Below the pieces are notes generated by a model, which saw only the letters and a program-made list of their open reading frames with translations, made no database searches and had not been told where the DNA came from. DNA of 64,000 bases from Winogradskyella psychrotolerans (GTDB lineage: Bacteria; Bacteroidota; Bacteroidia; Flavobacteriales; Flavobacteriaceae): contig NZ_JAHKPS010000009.1 in NCBI RefSeq assembly GCF_018860565.1, positions 288,618-352,617 on the forward strand, read 5' to 3'. Of the stretch, positions 27,883 through 36,826 are shown one piece after another; within the stretch, counting starts at the first letter, position 1, and every line of letters starts with the position of its first letter. The position numbers and the translations under genes are program-made.

Positions 27883-29355
27883 TTATCTAGAATAATTTGG
27901 TGCTTCCTTAGTAATGGTAACATCATGTGGGTGACTTTCATTAATACCAGAACTTGTGATTTTTACAAAACGTCCGGTTTCTTTTAAAGTGGCAATATCT
28001 TTAGCACCACAATAGCCCATTCCTGCTCTAAGTCCACCAATAAACTGGTGAATACTTTCTACCAACTCACCTTTATAAGGCACACGACCAACAATACCTT
28101 CAGGAACTAATTTTTTAATATCGTCTTCAACATCTTGGAAATAACGGTCTTTACTTCCTTGTTTCATGGCTTCTACAGACCCCATGCCTCGGTAAGACTT
28201 AAACTTACGTCCTTCATAGATAATCGTTTCTCCTGGACTTTCTTTTGTTCCTGCCAAAAGCGATCCTAACATTACGGTATCTGCACCAGCGGCAATTGCT
28301 TTAGGAATATCTCCTGTATAACGAATTCCACCATCTGCAATCACAGGAACTCCTGAGCCTTTAATAGCCGCAGCGACTTCTAACACTGCAGAAAACTGAG
28401 GAAAACCAACTCCTGCTACTACTCTAGTGGTACAAATTGAACCTGGCCCGATACCAACTTTCACTGCATCAGCTCCAGCTTCTACTAAATATTTTGCAGC
28501 AGCACCAGTAGCAATATTACCTACAATGACTTCAAGTTTAGGGAATTTCGTTTTGATTTCTTTTAACACTGCTACAACACCTTTGGTATGACCATGAGCG
28601 GTATCAATAATCACAGCATCGACTCCTGCATTTACTAATGCCGAAGCACGCTCTACAGCATCGCCTGTAACTCCAATAGCTGCTGCTACACGTAATCTTC
28701 CGAAAGAATCTTTATTGGCATTTGGCTTTTGCGTCACCTTAGTGATATCTCTAAAGGTAATTAGTCCCTTTAGTTTATAATTATCATCAACAATTAATAA
28801 TTTTTCAATTTTGTTTTGTTGAAGAATTTTTTCAGCATCTTTTAAAGAGGTACCTACAGCTGCAGTGACTAAATTGTCTTTAGTCATAACATCAACAATA
28901 GGCTTCTTACTATCGTGTTCAAAACGTAAATCTCTGTTGGTAACAATACCTTTTAATTCGCCATTATCGCCTACAATTGGAATACCTCCAATACCATGTT
29001 CTGCCATATTTGACTTGGCATCAAAAACAGTTGCGGTTAATGGTAGCGTAACAGGGTCGATAATCATACCGCTTTCTGCACGCTTTACACGACGAACCTT
29101 ATCGGCTTGCTGATCAATCGTCATGTTTTTATGCAACACACCTATTCCACCTTCTTGCGCCATAGCAATCGCCATTTTACTTTCGGTAACCGTATCCATT
29201 GCTGCGGAAATCACAGGAATGTTAATGGTTATGTTTTTTGTAAATTTAGTTTGAATACTAACTTCGCGAGGAAGAACTTCTGAAAATGCTGGAACTAAGA
29301 GTACGTCATCGTAAGTAAGACCTTCTCCAACAATTTTATTTTCGTGTGCTGTCAT
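27883..29355 (-). CDS. guaB: IMP dehydrogenase
   Basis: GuaB oxidises IMP to XMP with NAD, the committed step of GMP synthesis in the cytosol. The 490 residues show the TIM-barrel start ([18 protein letters not shown]), a CBS-domain pair (about 95-215), the NAD site, the catalytic loop [11 protein letters not shown] with the nucleophilic Cys, the [13 protein letters not shown] phosphate motif and the flap YRGMGS with the C-terminal VPYKGEL. It lacks nothing compared with the family. A perfect 19-base palindrome lies directly 5' of its ATG. Confidence 0.97.
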   Translation of the reverse strand: MTAHENKIVGEGLTYDDVLLVPAFSEVLPREVSIQTKFTKNITINIPVISAAMDTVTESKMAIAMAQEGGIGVLHKNMTIDQQADKVRRVKRAESGMIIDPVTLPLTATVFDAKSNMAEHGIGGIPIVGDNGELKGIVTNRDLRFEHDSKKPIVDVMTKDNLVTAAVGTSLKDAEKILQQNKIEKLLIVDDNYKLKGLITFRDITKVTQKPNANKDSFGRLRVAAAIGVTGDAVERASALVNAGVDAVIIDTAHGHTKGVVAVLKEIKTKFPKLEVIVGNIATGAAAKYLVEAGADAVKVGIGPGSICTTRVVAGVGFPQFSAVLEVAAAIKGSGVPVIADGGIRYTGDIPKAIAAGADTVMLGSLLAGTKESPGETIIYEGRKFKSYRGMGSVEAMKQGSKDRYFQDVEDDIKKLVPEGIVGRVPYKGELVESIHQFIGGLRAGMGYCGAKDIATLKETGRFVKITSSGINESHPHDVTITKEAPNYSR

Positions 29356-29356
29356 G

Positions 29357-29375
29357 GCAATTAAAATTTAATTGC
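29357..29375. promoter_or_regulatory. Perfect palindrome in the guaB leader
   Basis: GCAATTAAAATTTAATTGC is a 9-base inverted repeat around one central base. It lies between the guaB ATG (one base away) and the -7 box at 29379-29386. It could be an operator or a leader hairpin. Confidence 0.45.
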
Positions 29376-29378
29376 ACG

Positions 29379-29386
29379 CAAAAGTA
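29379..29386 (-). promoter_or_regulatory. Candidate -7 box of guaB
   Basis: TACTTTTG on the minus strand fits TAnnTTTG. It is about 23 bases upstream of the ATG, which places the palindrome at or just after the transcription start. Confidence 0.5.
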
Positions 29387-29452
29387 CAATTAATATTGAC
29401 AAATTATAAGATATTTAAAGGCTATTTACAACACTTAACAATCTATTAATAA

Positions 29453-31651
29453 TCAATAACAATCCATTTTAAGTTGATTATTATTTTTAAAGGCACTTAA
29501 CGGTTTGTCTAAGTGTGTTGTAGTGATGGTATGTAACACCTCTAAAACCCGATTTTGCATGGCTACAGAACCACAAATCATTACCACTCCACCTGTATTT
29601 AAAACACGGCTTAATAAATCTTGATGCTCTAAAATTAAATCTTGAACGTAAATTTTATCGTTCTGCTCTTGTGAATACGCAATATGAAAACTAGATAAAG
29701 TCTTTTTACGAAATGCCGAATCGATAATGTTTTCGTAAATTTTTAAAGAATCTTGTGTGCGTCCTCCCCAAAATAAATGGTTTTCCATTTTAGTATGATT
29801 CTCATTAATCATTCCCAAAAACGGTGCAATTCCGGTACCATTGGCTATCATTACCACGTCTTTTACATCGGTTGGGAAATGAAAATCTAAGTTTCGTTTA
29901 ACTTGCGCTTTAACGATTTCGTTGACTTTTAAGTTGTTGAAATAATTAGAGCAAACACCAAATTCGTGTTTTTTAATACTTAAAATAATGTCATTTTCTA
30001 TTTTACCAATAGAATATTGGCGTTCAATAAAATCGGCTTCCGGATATAAAGACAACAAATCACCAGACTCAAATTTTATCTTTTTATGAGGTCGTAATTG
30101 CACTAAAAACGAATCGTCCTTATTGTGTTCTGATTTATTAATAACCTTAAACTTCTTTAATTTTTTTAAATTGATTTGAGGTTTTTGAAACTTAATCTTT
30201 AAATCGTGATTTGTACGTTCATTCCATTGCTTAATCCATATTTTATAAGCTTCAAAGGATTGATTATTAATTTTGAAAAGCGGAAGGTGTTTTACAAAAT
30301 GATCTTGCGTTTGAAACATCTCATCCACTTCAATGGCATATTTACAATAATCAGGATACATAAGCGATCCAAAACCAACAACTGCATACTTCATTACTTG
30401 CTGCTGTTGCACTTTTTGAAATAATTTTTCAAAATTTGAAGCACTTGTTGGCGCTTCACCTTCGCCGTAAGTCGAGGCAAAAACGATAATATATTTCGCA
30501 TTTTTATATTCTGAATACGCGTTTAAAGCTGTAATAAAAACCGAATGACCTTCTGCGATTAAAGCGTCATAAAATAACTTGGCAGAATTAAAGGTATTAC
30601 CGGTTTCAGAACCAACTAAAATGATATAGTCTGCCTCATCTTTTTTGAATTTATTCTTAATTTTCGCTGTTTCTTTTCGTCGTTTTAAGGTCATGGCAAA
30701 GCCAGAATACATAAAAAATAAAATGGCCAAACTCGCTAAGAACAATACGACTGACCAAAGGATAGTCCCTTGACCTGTATGTAAAATTAGGCTCCAATTA
30801 GACGCTAATGCTACAAACGAGGTGTTTTGGTTACTGACGATAGCTCCTGTATACTGATTGACTAAAATTTCCTTATCAGATAATTTAACGGTGAAATAAT
30901 CTTCAATATCATCAGAAAATGGAAACTCAACATAGCTTACATCTTCAAGTTTTATGTTTTGAAATGTTTGAAACTCTATGATGTCTAATTTGTTTTCAAC
31001 GTCATCTTGCTCAGGATAATTGTGTGATATTTTAGAATCTGGAAGTAAATCAAATTTTTCAAGCGATAGAAATACACCTGTCAGTGTAATAATTACAATA
31101 GGAATTAAAGCATATCGACCTATAACAACATGATAATACTGATCAAAGTTTTCTCTAACCACTTTAGAAAAGAAACGTTTGATACCCCCTTGACGTTTTA
31201 ATATGAGTTGAATTCCTGTTACTGAAATCAGAAATAACAAAAAGGATACGACTCCAATTAAAACACGACCTGTTGTTTTTAGGAACAGCGAACGGTGAAG
31301 GTTAGTGGCGAATTCATAAATGGGTGCTTTCTTAATAATATCACCTAATTTTTCACCTGTAAAAGGATTGACATAAAAGGTTTCACTGTTTCCTTCTTTA
31401 GTAATGACTGAGACACTTACGAAATCATTTTTATCGACTTCGAGTGTAAATACCTCATCATATTCTTGCTGTAATACATTTAAAGTTTCAGCAAGAGACC
31501 TATCGTTTGCCCCAGAAACAGCATACGGTTGCAACTGATTTGTAATGGGTTCAAACGCTAAAATAGCACCTGTTACCGATGCTATTAAAATAAACAAAGA
31601 AGACATAACAGCCAATACTAGATGACTGTATCTCCAGATGGAAATGGTCAT
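29453..31651 (-). CDS. PepSY-membrane / flavodoxin / FAD-NAD(P) reductase fusion
   Basis: A 732-residue inner-membrane flavoreductase. The N-terminal third is a PepSY-type membrane region with helices at about 10-32, 130-152, 175-195 and 300-322 around a periplasmic domain. A flavodoxin domain follows (about 345-480, with SETGNTFNSAKLFYDAL and FASTYGEGEAPTSA), then a ferredoxin-reductase-like module (about 500-732) with FAD motif RQYSIG and NAD(P) segments NGTGIAPFLGM and GGVVMICGSVAMQNRV. It likely passes electrons from NAD(P)H through FAD and FMN to a periplasmic ferric acceptor. It ends the leftward arm of the haem/iron island, 10 bases after the DUF2271 gene. Confidence 0.9.
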   Translation of the reverse strand: MTISIWRYSHLVLAVMSSLFILIASVTGAILAFEPITNQLQPYAVSGANDRSLAETLNVLQQEYDEVFTLEVDKNDFVSVSVITKEGNSETFYVNPFTGEKLGDIIKKAPIYEFATNLHRSLFLKTTGRVLIGVVSFLLFLISVTGIQLILKRQGGIKRFFSKVVRENFDQYYHVVIGRYALIPIVIITLTGVFLSLEKFDLLPDSKISHNYPEQDDVENKLDIIEFQTFQNIKLEDVSYVEFPFSDDIEDYFTVKLSDKEILVNQYTGAIVSNQNTSFVALASNWSLILHTGQGTILWSVVLFLASLAILFFMYSGFAMTLKRRKETAKIKNKFKKDEADYIILVGSETGNTFNSAKLFYDALIAEGHSVFITALNAYSEYKNAKYIIVFASTYGEGEAPTSASNFEKLFQKVQQQQVMKYAVVGFGSLMYPDYCKYAIEVDEMFQTQDHFVKHLPLFKINNQSFEAYKIWIKQWNERTNHDLKIKFQKPQINLKKLKKFKVINKSEHNKDDSFLVQLRPHKKIKFESGDLLSLYPEADFIERQYSIGKIENDIILSIKKHEFGVCSNYFNNLKVNEIVKAQVKRNLDFHFPTDVKDVVMIANGTGIAPFLGMINENHTKMENHLFWGGRTQDSLKIYENIIDSAFRKKTLSSFHIAYSQEQNDKIYVQDLILEHQDLLSRVLNTGGVVMICGSVAMQNRVLEVLHTITTTHLDKPLSAFKNNNQLKMDCY

Positions 31652-31661
31652 AGTATCGGTT

Positions 31662-32147
31662 TTATTGAGGCATCATTCGGATGTAACGAATAAATCCTTT
31701 TCCTTCTACTTTAGATTTTACAGTTTCTGAAGTTAACTCAAATTCTACATCACTTTCGTAATACTCTTGGTCTTCAACAGCGGTTTCAAATCTTAACTTG
31801 TAACCTTTATCTAATTTGTCATTATCAATTTCAATGACACTTATAGCACGTTCGCCTCCGCTAATAGTTGCTCCTGTAATAGCATCGATATCTGGTCTTC
31901 TTTTTCCATAATAGTCCCACCACGATTCAATAGTATTGTACCACTCATCATCATCTCCTTTAACGTTTAAGGTTTCTACATAATCGCCTTCAGGATTCAA
32001 TAATGAAATAACAATATAGGCTCCTTCACCTGTATAATTTGTCATTTGAATCATACATTTATATTTTGATGATTCTGTGAAATTAGTAAACGATACGAAA
32101 CTAAAAGCTACAATACCTAATAATGCTATAATGCGTATATTCTTCAT
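31662..32147 (-). CDS. Secreted DUF2271 protein
   Basis: A 161-residue exported protein with an N-terminal signal (MKNIRIIALLGIVAFSFVSF) and a DUF2271-like beta-rich domain: MIQMTNYTGEGAYIVISLL, DEWYNTIESWWDYYGKRRPDIDAITGATISGG and the C-terminal strands. DUF2271 proteins occur with PepSY iron-reductase genes. This one sits 10 bases upstream of such a gene, so it is probably its periplasmic partner. The DAITGATISGG segment resembles an FMN-attachment motif (D-x-x-T-G-A-T) of flavin-bearing periplasmic proteins, but I cannot confirm flavinylation. Confidence 0.8.
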   Translation of the reverse strand: MKNIRIIALLGIVAFSFVSFTNFTESSKYKCMIQMTNYTGEGAYIVISLLNPEGDYVETLNVKGDDDEWYNTIESWWDYYGKRRPDIDAITGATISGGERAISVIEIDNDKLDKGYKLRFETAVEDQEYYESDVEFELTSETVKSKVEGKGFIRYIRMMPQ

Positions 32148-32160
32148 CTTAAAAATTCTA

Positions 32161-33642
32161 TTACTTTAAAAATTCTATTGAAACATTGTTTTTCTTTAAC
32201 AACTCATTTTCTTTTGCCAAATCATAAGCAGATTCATCAAAATCTGTAACAATTTGCTTTTTTGCACCGTGTTTTAGTAAAAATTTTAGAACTGAATTGT
32301 CTTGTGCTTTCATTGCTGCAATATGCAACGCGGTATTACCTTCATTATTTTTTGCATTAATATCTTGATCCATTGTCGTTGCAATTTCTAAAAGCTCAAT
32401 ACTATTCTTTTCTACCGCTAAATGATACCATGTATTGCCATTTTTATGAACCGCAGTTAAATCGACTTTATTCTTTTTAAGTACTTCCATTTTTTGAGTA
32501 AACTGTTCTTTATTTCGCTTAGAGTATGACTCTACTAAATAATACACAAGGGTATTACCATCAGCATCAACAATAGTCGTATCATATCCTTTTTCAATTA
32601 AATATGTAACCACATCTGGAGAATTTCCTTTTAACGCTAATGATAATGCTGATTGGCCATATTTGTTAGTCGTATTAATAGTTTTCAATTTCTCGACTAA
32701 GGTTTTAACGACGATCAAATCATTTCTAGAAGCCGCATTCATAACCGCATTATTTCCTTTAAGGTCTTTAGTGCTTACGTCTAATCCTTTTTCTAATAAG
32801 AAATTTATAATTTCTAAGTCTTTACTTCTAGAAGCTAAAACGTGTAAAGGAGTAATACCTTCTTCATTAGATACATTTGGGTTTAAACCAATACGTTCTA
32901 AATACTTATAGACTTCAATACCATTAGCTGCTCCTCTAGTACCATTTGCAGCAAATATAAAGGCTTCATCAGTACCTTTAATTCCTTTCTTTAAAAGAGA
33001 ATTCATTAACGCTATATGCCCCGTTTTAGCAGCATAATTAAAAATACCATTCCCTGCTTTGTCAACACTATTAATATCTAAACCTTTAGATTGGAAATAG
33101 GTCGTTAATTTAAAATCCTTATCATATGGTGCTGCAAGCAATAAAGCATTAGCTCCATTAGGGTTGGTTTTCTTTATTAATTCTGCATCATACGTTGTTA
33201 ATATGTCATAGACTGCCGTATTTGCTTGTCCTGAAGCTGCTGCAAAATTAATAATGGTATTTCCTTTATCATCTGTTATATTGGTTTTTGCCCCATTTTC
33301 TAATAGATATTCCACCAATTCAGCATTGCCTTTATAAGCTGCCCAAAACGCATAGGTTCTACCATCGTGTGTTAGTTTATTAACATCATTTCCCTTTTGA
33401 GAAATCATATAAATAATAGTCTTTAAAGGTGCGTCTTGCAAGGTTGCATAAACCACACCATCAAAATTGTTAGCATTAGCTTCAGCAGGATTATTGCCTT
33501 CTTTTATTTTTTGCTTTACAGTTTCTACCGTTGGCTGAGTTCCCCAAAATTCACGATCTAAAAAGATATTCGTACGCTGTGCAAAAGTGGATAACGACAA
33601 TGCTAAAAAAAGCATAACTACTATCGATTTCATTGTTTTCAT
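32161..33642 (-). CDS. Exported ankyrin-repeat protein
   Basis: A 493-residue protein with a signal peptide ending at LSTFAQ (about 22) and roughly ten to twelve ankyrin repeats over most of its length. Clear repeats include DGRTYAFWAAYKGNAELVEYLLENGA, EGITPLHVLASRSKDLEIINFLLEKG, YGQSALSLALKGNSPDVVTYLIEKG and EGNTALHIAAMKAQDNSVLKFLLKHGA. Ankyrin repeats are protein-binding scaffolds; a periplasmic one in an iron/haem operon may organise the reductase, DUF2271 and receptor partners (inference). It is 13 bases upstream of the DUF2271 gene. Confidence 0.88.
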   Translation of the reverse strand: MKTMKSIVVMLFLALSLSTFAQRTNIFLDREFWGTQPTVETVKQKIKEGNNPAEANANNFDGVVYATLQDAPLKTIIYMISQKGNDVNKLTHDGRTYAFWAAYKGNAELVEYLLENGAKTNITDDKGNTIINFAAASGQANTAVYDILTTYDAELIKKTNPNGANALLLAAPYDKDFKLTTYFQSKGLDINSVDKAGNGIFNYAAKTGHIALMNSLLKKGIKGTDEAFIFAANGTRGAANGIEVYKYLERIGLNPNVSNEEGITPLHVLASRSKDLEIINFLLEKGLDVSTKDLKGNNAVMNAASRNDLIVVKTLVEKLKTINTTNKYGQSALSLALKGNSPDVVTYLIEKGYDTTIVDADGNTLVYYLVESYSKRNKEQFTQKMEVLKKNKVDLTAVHKNGNTWYHLAVEKNSIELLEIATTMDQDINAKNNEGNTALHIAAMKAQDNSVLKFLLKHGAKKQIVTDFDESAYDLAKENELLKKNNVSIEFLK

Positions 33643-33670
33643 ATATATGATTAATTTATTTTAAACTTAT

Positions 33671-34573
33671 TTATTTTACAAAAGATTCTATAATACGATT
33701 AATTTCTTTTTTAGCTGTTATTTCATCATCAAATAAGTATTTAAACAACACTTTATTATCCACTTTTTCAGCCAAGGTTAAATCTTTATTTCTACCATAA
33801 ACTGCATCCCATTTTGTTCTTACCAAAGCCCATTTATCTTGCTGTGCTTTCCACCAATCTTGTGACGCTTGACATCTACTATCATCTACTTTTTTATAGG
33901 TATTATACCCTTTTTCCTTAGCAATAATAACATCTTCTTTTCTAGCCTCTCGTAACACTTTCTCATTATCTTGATCGTGTACCCAACCAAAATCTGTAAT
34001 CTCGTGACGGTTACCTCTTAATGTAATATTGTAATCGTTACGTTTGGTGTATTCACGTCTTGGTAATGGTGCTGTTGTCGTATTTTCCCAATAGTGCTTA
34101 CCATCGACATGAACCCAAGTTCCTGAACCTTCATAACGTGGACTATCATCTACCTGATACACTTTTTGTGTCCACTGCCCTTTTACATCATCCTTAGATT
34201 TTTTTTCAAAGGTCCAGTTATTATCGCCATTATACATATAAAACTCTTGATTTTGAAATAACCAATCTTGTCTCCAGTGTTTTACAATATGTGGACTATC
34301 AGGTCGTCCAACTTGCAATAAATGTTGAATTGAAATTTTATCATCTTCATCTTCTATAGCAAAAGCATACTCTAAGCCTTTATCAACTTTGGTTTCTGAA
34401 GGTCTGTAAAGTGAATCATTACTGTAGTTAAACGTCTCTGTAAAATTGAACGTTACTTCAAAACAACCACACATGGCTTTAATGGCTTCTTGATCTAGAG
34501 TTTTCTTCTTTTGTGCATTACTACTTAAAGTAAATGCTAATACAATGACTAAAACGGGTACTACTTTTTTCAT
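33671..34573 (-). CDS. Secreted DUF6607-like protein
   Basis: A 300-residue exported protein (signal peptide ending at SSNAQ, about 20) rich in Trp, Tyr and charged residues. Recognisable stretches include AIKAMCGCFEVTFNFTETF (two Cys), HIVKHWRQDWLFQNQEFYMY, TWVHVDGKHYWENTTTAPLPRREYTKR and DSRCQASQDWWKAQQDKW. This matches my memory of DUF6607, a family found next to HmuY/TonB haem genes in Flavobacteriia; the molecular role is unknown. It heads the leftward operon, divergent from the TonB receptor. Confidence 0.7.
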   Translation of the reverse strand: MKKVVPVLVIVLAFTLSSNAQKKKTLDQEAIKAMCGCFEVTFNFTETFNYSNDSLYRPSETKVDKGLEYAFAIEDEDDKISIQHLLQVGRPDSPHIVKHWRQDWLFQNQEFYMYNGDNNWTFEKKSKDDVKGQWTQKVYQVDDSPRYEGSGTWVHVDGKHYWENTTTAPLPRREYTKRNDYNITLRGNRHEITDFGWVHDQDNEKVLREARKEDVIIAKEKGYNTYKKVDDSRCQASQDWWKAQQDKWALVRTKWDAVYGRNKDLTLAEKVDNKVLFKYLFDDEITAKKEINRIIESFVK

Positions 34574-34622
34574 ATTTAAAAGATAAATAATGTGTTTAAA
34601 AATTATTTAAAAAAAACTATTC

Positions 34623-34646
34623 TTATTTAGAATGAATTAAAATAAG
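34623..34646. promoter_or_regulatory. Candidate iron-responsive operator of the haem island
   Basis: The half-sites TTATTTAGAAT and ATTAAAATAAG, two bases apart, form an imperfect inverted repeat just upstream of a TATATTTG -7 box. The position over the -33 region of the receptor promoter suits a repressor such as a Fur-like regulator. Assignment is by analogy only. Confidence 0.4.
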
Positions 34647-34650
34647 ATTT

Positions 34651-34658
34651 TATATTTG
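34651..34658 (+). promoter_or_regulatory. Candidate -7 box of the TonB receptor gene
   Basis: TATATTTG matches TAnnTTTG, 17 bases before the ATG. A CAAATTTA at 34662-34669 gives a minus-strand TAAATTTG for the divergent operon, so the two promoters may overlap. Confidence 0.5.
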
Positions 34659-34675
34659 CGACAAATTTATCAAGA

Positions 34676-36814
34676 ATGAGTCTAAATAAAAATAAAATCA
34701 CAATTTATTTTTCAATAATTTTCTTTTCATGGGCTTTCTCCCAAAAAAGAGAAACCACAGTTGATAGTACCAAAACAGAATCTTTAGATGAAGTTGTTGT
34801 AACAGGCCAATATAATCCCACCTCTATAAAAAAATCTGTACATAATGTCATTGTGATTAATAGAAAGCAGATAGAACAAGTTGCGGCTAACAATCTGGCC
34901 GATTTATTAAATTTCAATCTTAACCTTACTATTATTCCTAATGCACAAACAGGACGCTCTACGATTTCGTTCTTTGGCTTAGATTCACAATATTTCAACA
35001 TTTTAGTAGATAACATTCCACTAGTTAGTGACAATGGCTTAGGAAATGATATTGATTTAACCCAAATTAATCTCGACGACATTGAACGTATTGAGATTGT
35101 TGAAGGTGCTATGGGCGTTGAATATGGTGCGAATGCTGTTTCAGGCGTGATTAATATCATTACCAAAAAATCTATTGCTAACGATTGGCGTATTCAAGCT
35201 TATATACAAGAAGAAACCGTAAGTGACGAGTATGCTTGGTTTGATGAAGGCAGACATATACAATCTTTTAGTGTGGCTCATAACATAAATGAGAAATGGA
35301 TGGCTAAAATTGGAGCTAACCGAAATGATTTTGCCGGATTTTTAAACCAACGTCAAGGGCAAGATTACTACCAAAATGATGGGCTTAGAGGCTACGAATG
35401 GTTACCTAAACAGCAATTAAACACCAATGCTTTAATTAATTATAAAGACAATAATTTTAGAGTACTATACAAGTTTGAATACTTTAACGAGCAAATTAAT
35501 TATTACGATGCTGCTGTTAGAGCAAATATTGATACTCAAAATCAAACGAGTAATCCATCTGCTACAGATCGTATATTTACCACCAACCGCTTTGTAAACA
35601 ACTTAAATATTGATGGTAACCTCAACTCAGGGGCTAACTATAACATAGCACTCTCCTATCAGCAGCAAGAACGCGACTTAAACGAATTTAACTATTTTAT
35701 TTTAAGTAAAGAACGCAGTAATGAAAGTGACGAAACCTACCAATCTAGTAAAGTCGTATTTTCTAAAGCTACTATAGACAACTTAGTAAAAAGTGATTTT
35801 TATAATTTCCAACTCGGTTATGAAGCGCGCTATATTGAAGGCTTTGACACGCAAGCTACAGGCGATGTTACCCAACAAGATAAAACCAACACACAGACTA
35901 ATTCTGCCATTTTTGGATCTTCGGAATTAAGCTTTTCGGATAAATTCTCTTTACGTCCTGGTATACGCTATGAATATAATTCCCTTTTTAAATCGAAATT
36001 AATGGGCTCTTTAAGTGCGCGTTATTTAATGGATCATGGTTTTGAACTTAGAGCCAACGTTGGTACCTCTTATAGAACTCCTAATTTTGAAGAATTATAC
36101 TACTACTTTGTAGATTCCAATCATGATGTTCAAGGGAATGAAAACTTAAATCCTGAAAATGGTTTTTCAGCCTTTGTGAATCTAAAAAAGCGAAGTTGGC
36201 TTAATGAGCTTTCTTTAGTTAACAACCTAAAGTTAAGCTATGTCGATGTTTCAGACAGAATTGATTTGGCCGTGGTTAATACCACTCCTTTACAATATCA
36301 ATTTATAAATATTGATAAATTCAAACTGTGGAGTCTTTCATTAGAAAACACATTGAAAGTCGACAATTTAGCCTTCAACTTAGGTGCTACATTTCAAGGT
36401 ATTTCTAGAATAAATAACAATGAGGTCAATGGCAATGATGATTTTCTGTACAATTTTCAAGTTAACACTAGTGCATCCTATTTTGTAGAACCTTGGAATA
36501 CCTCATTCAGCTTACTATTAAAATACAACGGAGAACAAGAGCAATACATTGCATCTGGTTCTGATACGGATGGAAATTCGACCTTTTCAAAAGTAACAAC
36601 AGACGCATATAGTTGGCTAGACGCCTCTGTAAAAAAATCCTTTTTAGACAATAAAATCAATATAACACTTGGTGGACGCAACTTATTAGATGTCACTAGT
36701 GTAAACGTAAGTAATACTGCTACTGGTGGCACACACACAACTAGCAGCAATGCCTTATTGTTAGGCTACGGAAGATCTTTTTATTTAAAACTATTATATA
36801 ACCTAAATTTTTAA
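34676..36814 (+). CDS. TonB-dependent outer-membrane receptor (probable haem/iron)
   Basis: A 712-residue outer-membrane receptor with a signal peptide ending near WAFSQ, a TonB box-like segment LDEVVVTGQY (about 36-45), a plug domain (about 50-165, with ISFFGLDSQYFNILVDNIPLV and GAMGVEYGANAVSGVINIIT) and a 22-strand barrel ending in the terminal Phe (YNLNF). No N-terminal carboxypeptidase-like domain is present, so it is a classical siderophore/haem-type receptor, not a SusC protein. It is 12 bases upstream of HmuY and divergent from the reductase operon; haem or a ferric chelate is the likely substrate. Confidence 0.93.
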   Translation: MSLNKNKITIYFSIIFFSWAFSQKRETTVDSTKTESLDEVVVTGQYNPTSIKKSVHNVIVINRKQIEQVAANNLADLLNFNLNLTIIPNAQTGRSTISFFGLDSQYFNILVDNIPLVSDNGLGNDIDLTQINLDDIERIEIVEGAMGVEYGANAVSGVINIITKKSIANDWRIQAYIQEETVSDEYAWFDEGRHIQSFSVAHNINEKWMAKIGANRNDFAGFLNQRQGQDYYQNDGLRGYEWLPKQQLNTNALINYKDNNFRVLYKFEYFNEQINYYDAAVRANIDTQNQTSNPSATDRIFTTNRFVNNLNIDGNLNSGANYNIALSYQQQERDLNEFNYFILSKERSNESDETYQSSKVVFSKATIDNLVKSDFYNFQLGYEARYIEGFDTQATGDVTQQDKTNTQTNSAIFGSSELSFSDKFSLRPGIRYEYNSLFKSKLMGSLSARYLMDHGFELRANVGTSYRTPNFEELYYYFVDSNHDVQGNENLNPENGFSAFVNLKKRSWLNELSLVNNLKLSYVDVSDRIDLAVVNTTPLQYQFINIDKFKLWSLSLENTLKVDNLAFNLGATFQGISRINNNEVNGNDDFLYNFQVNTSASYFVEPWNTSFSLLLKYNGEQEQYIASGSDTDGNSTFSKVTTDAYSWLDASVKKSFLDNKINITLGGRNLLDVTSVNVSNTATGGTHTTSSNALLLGYGRSFYLKLLYNLNF

Positions 36815-36826
36815 ACACTACATATT

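Noticed and set aside
34705..35166. 153-codon minus-strand ORF under the TonB receptor start
   Set aside because: Antisense shadow of a strongly supported receptor gene.
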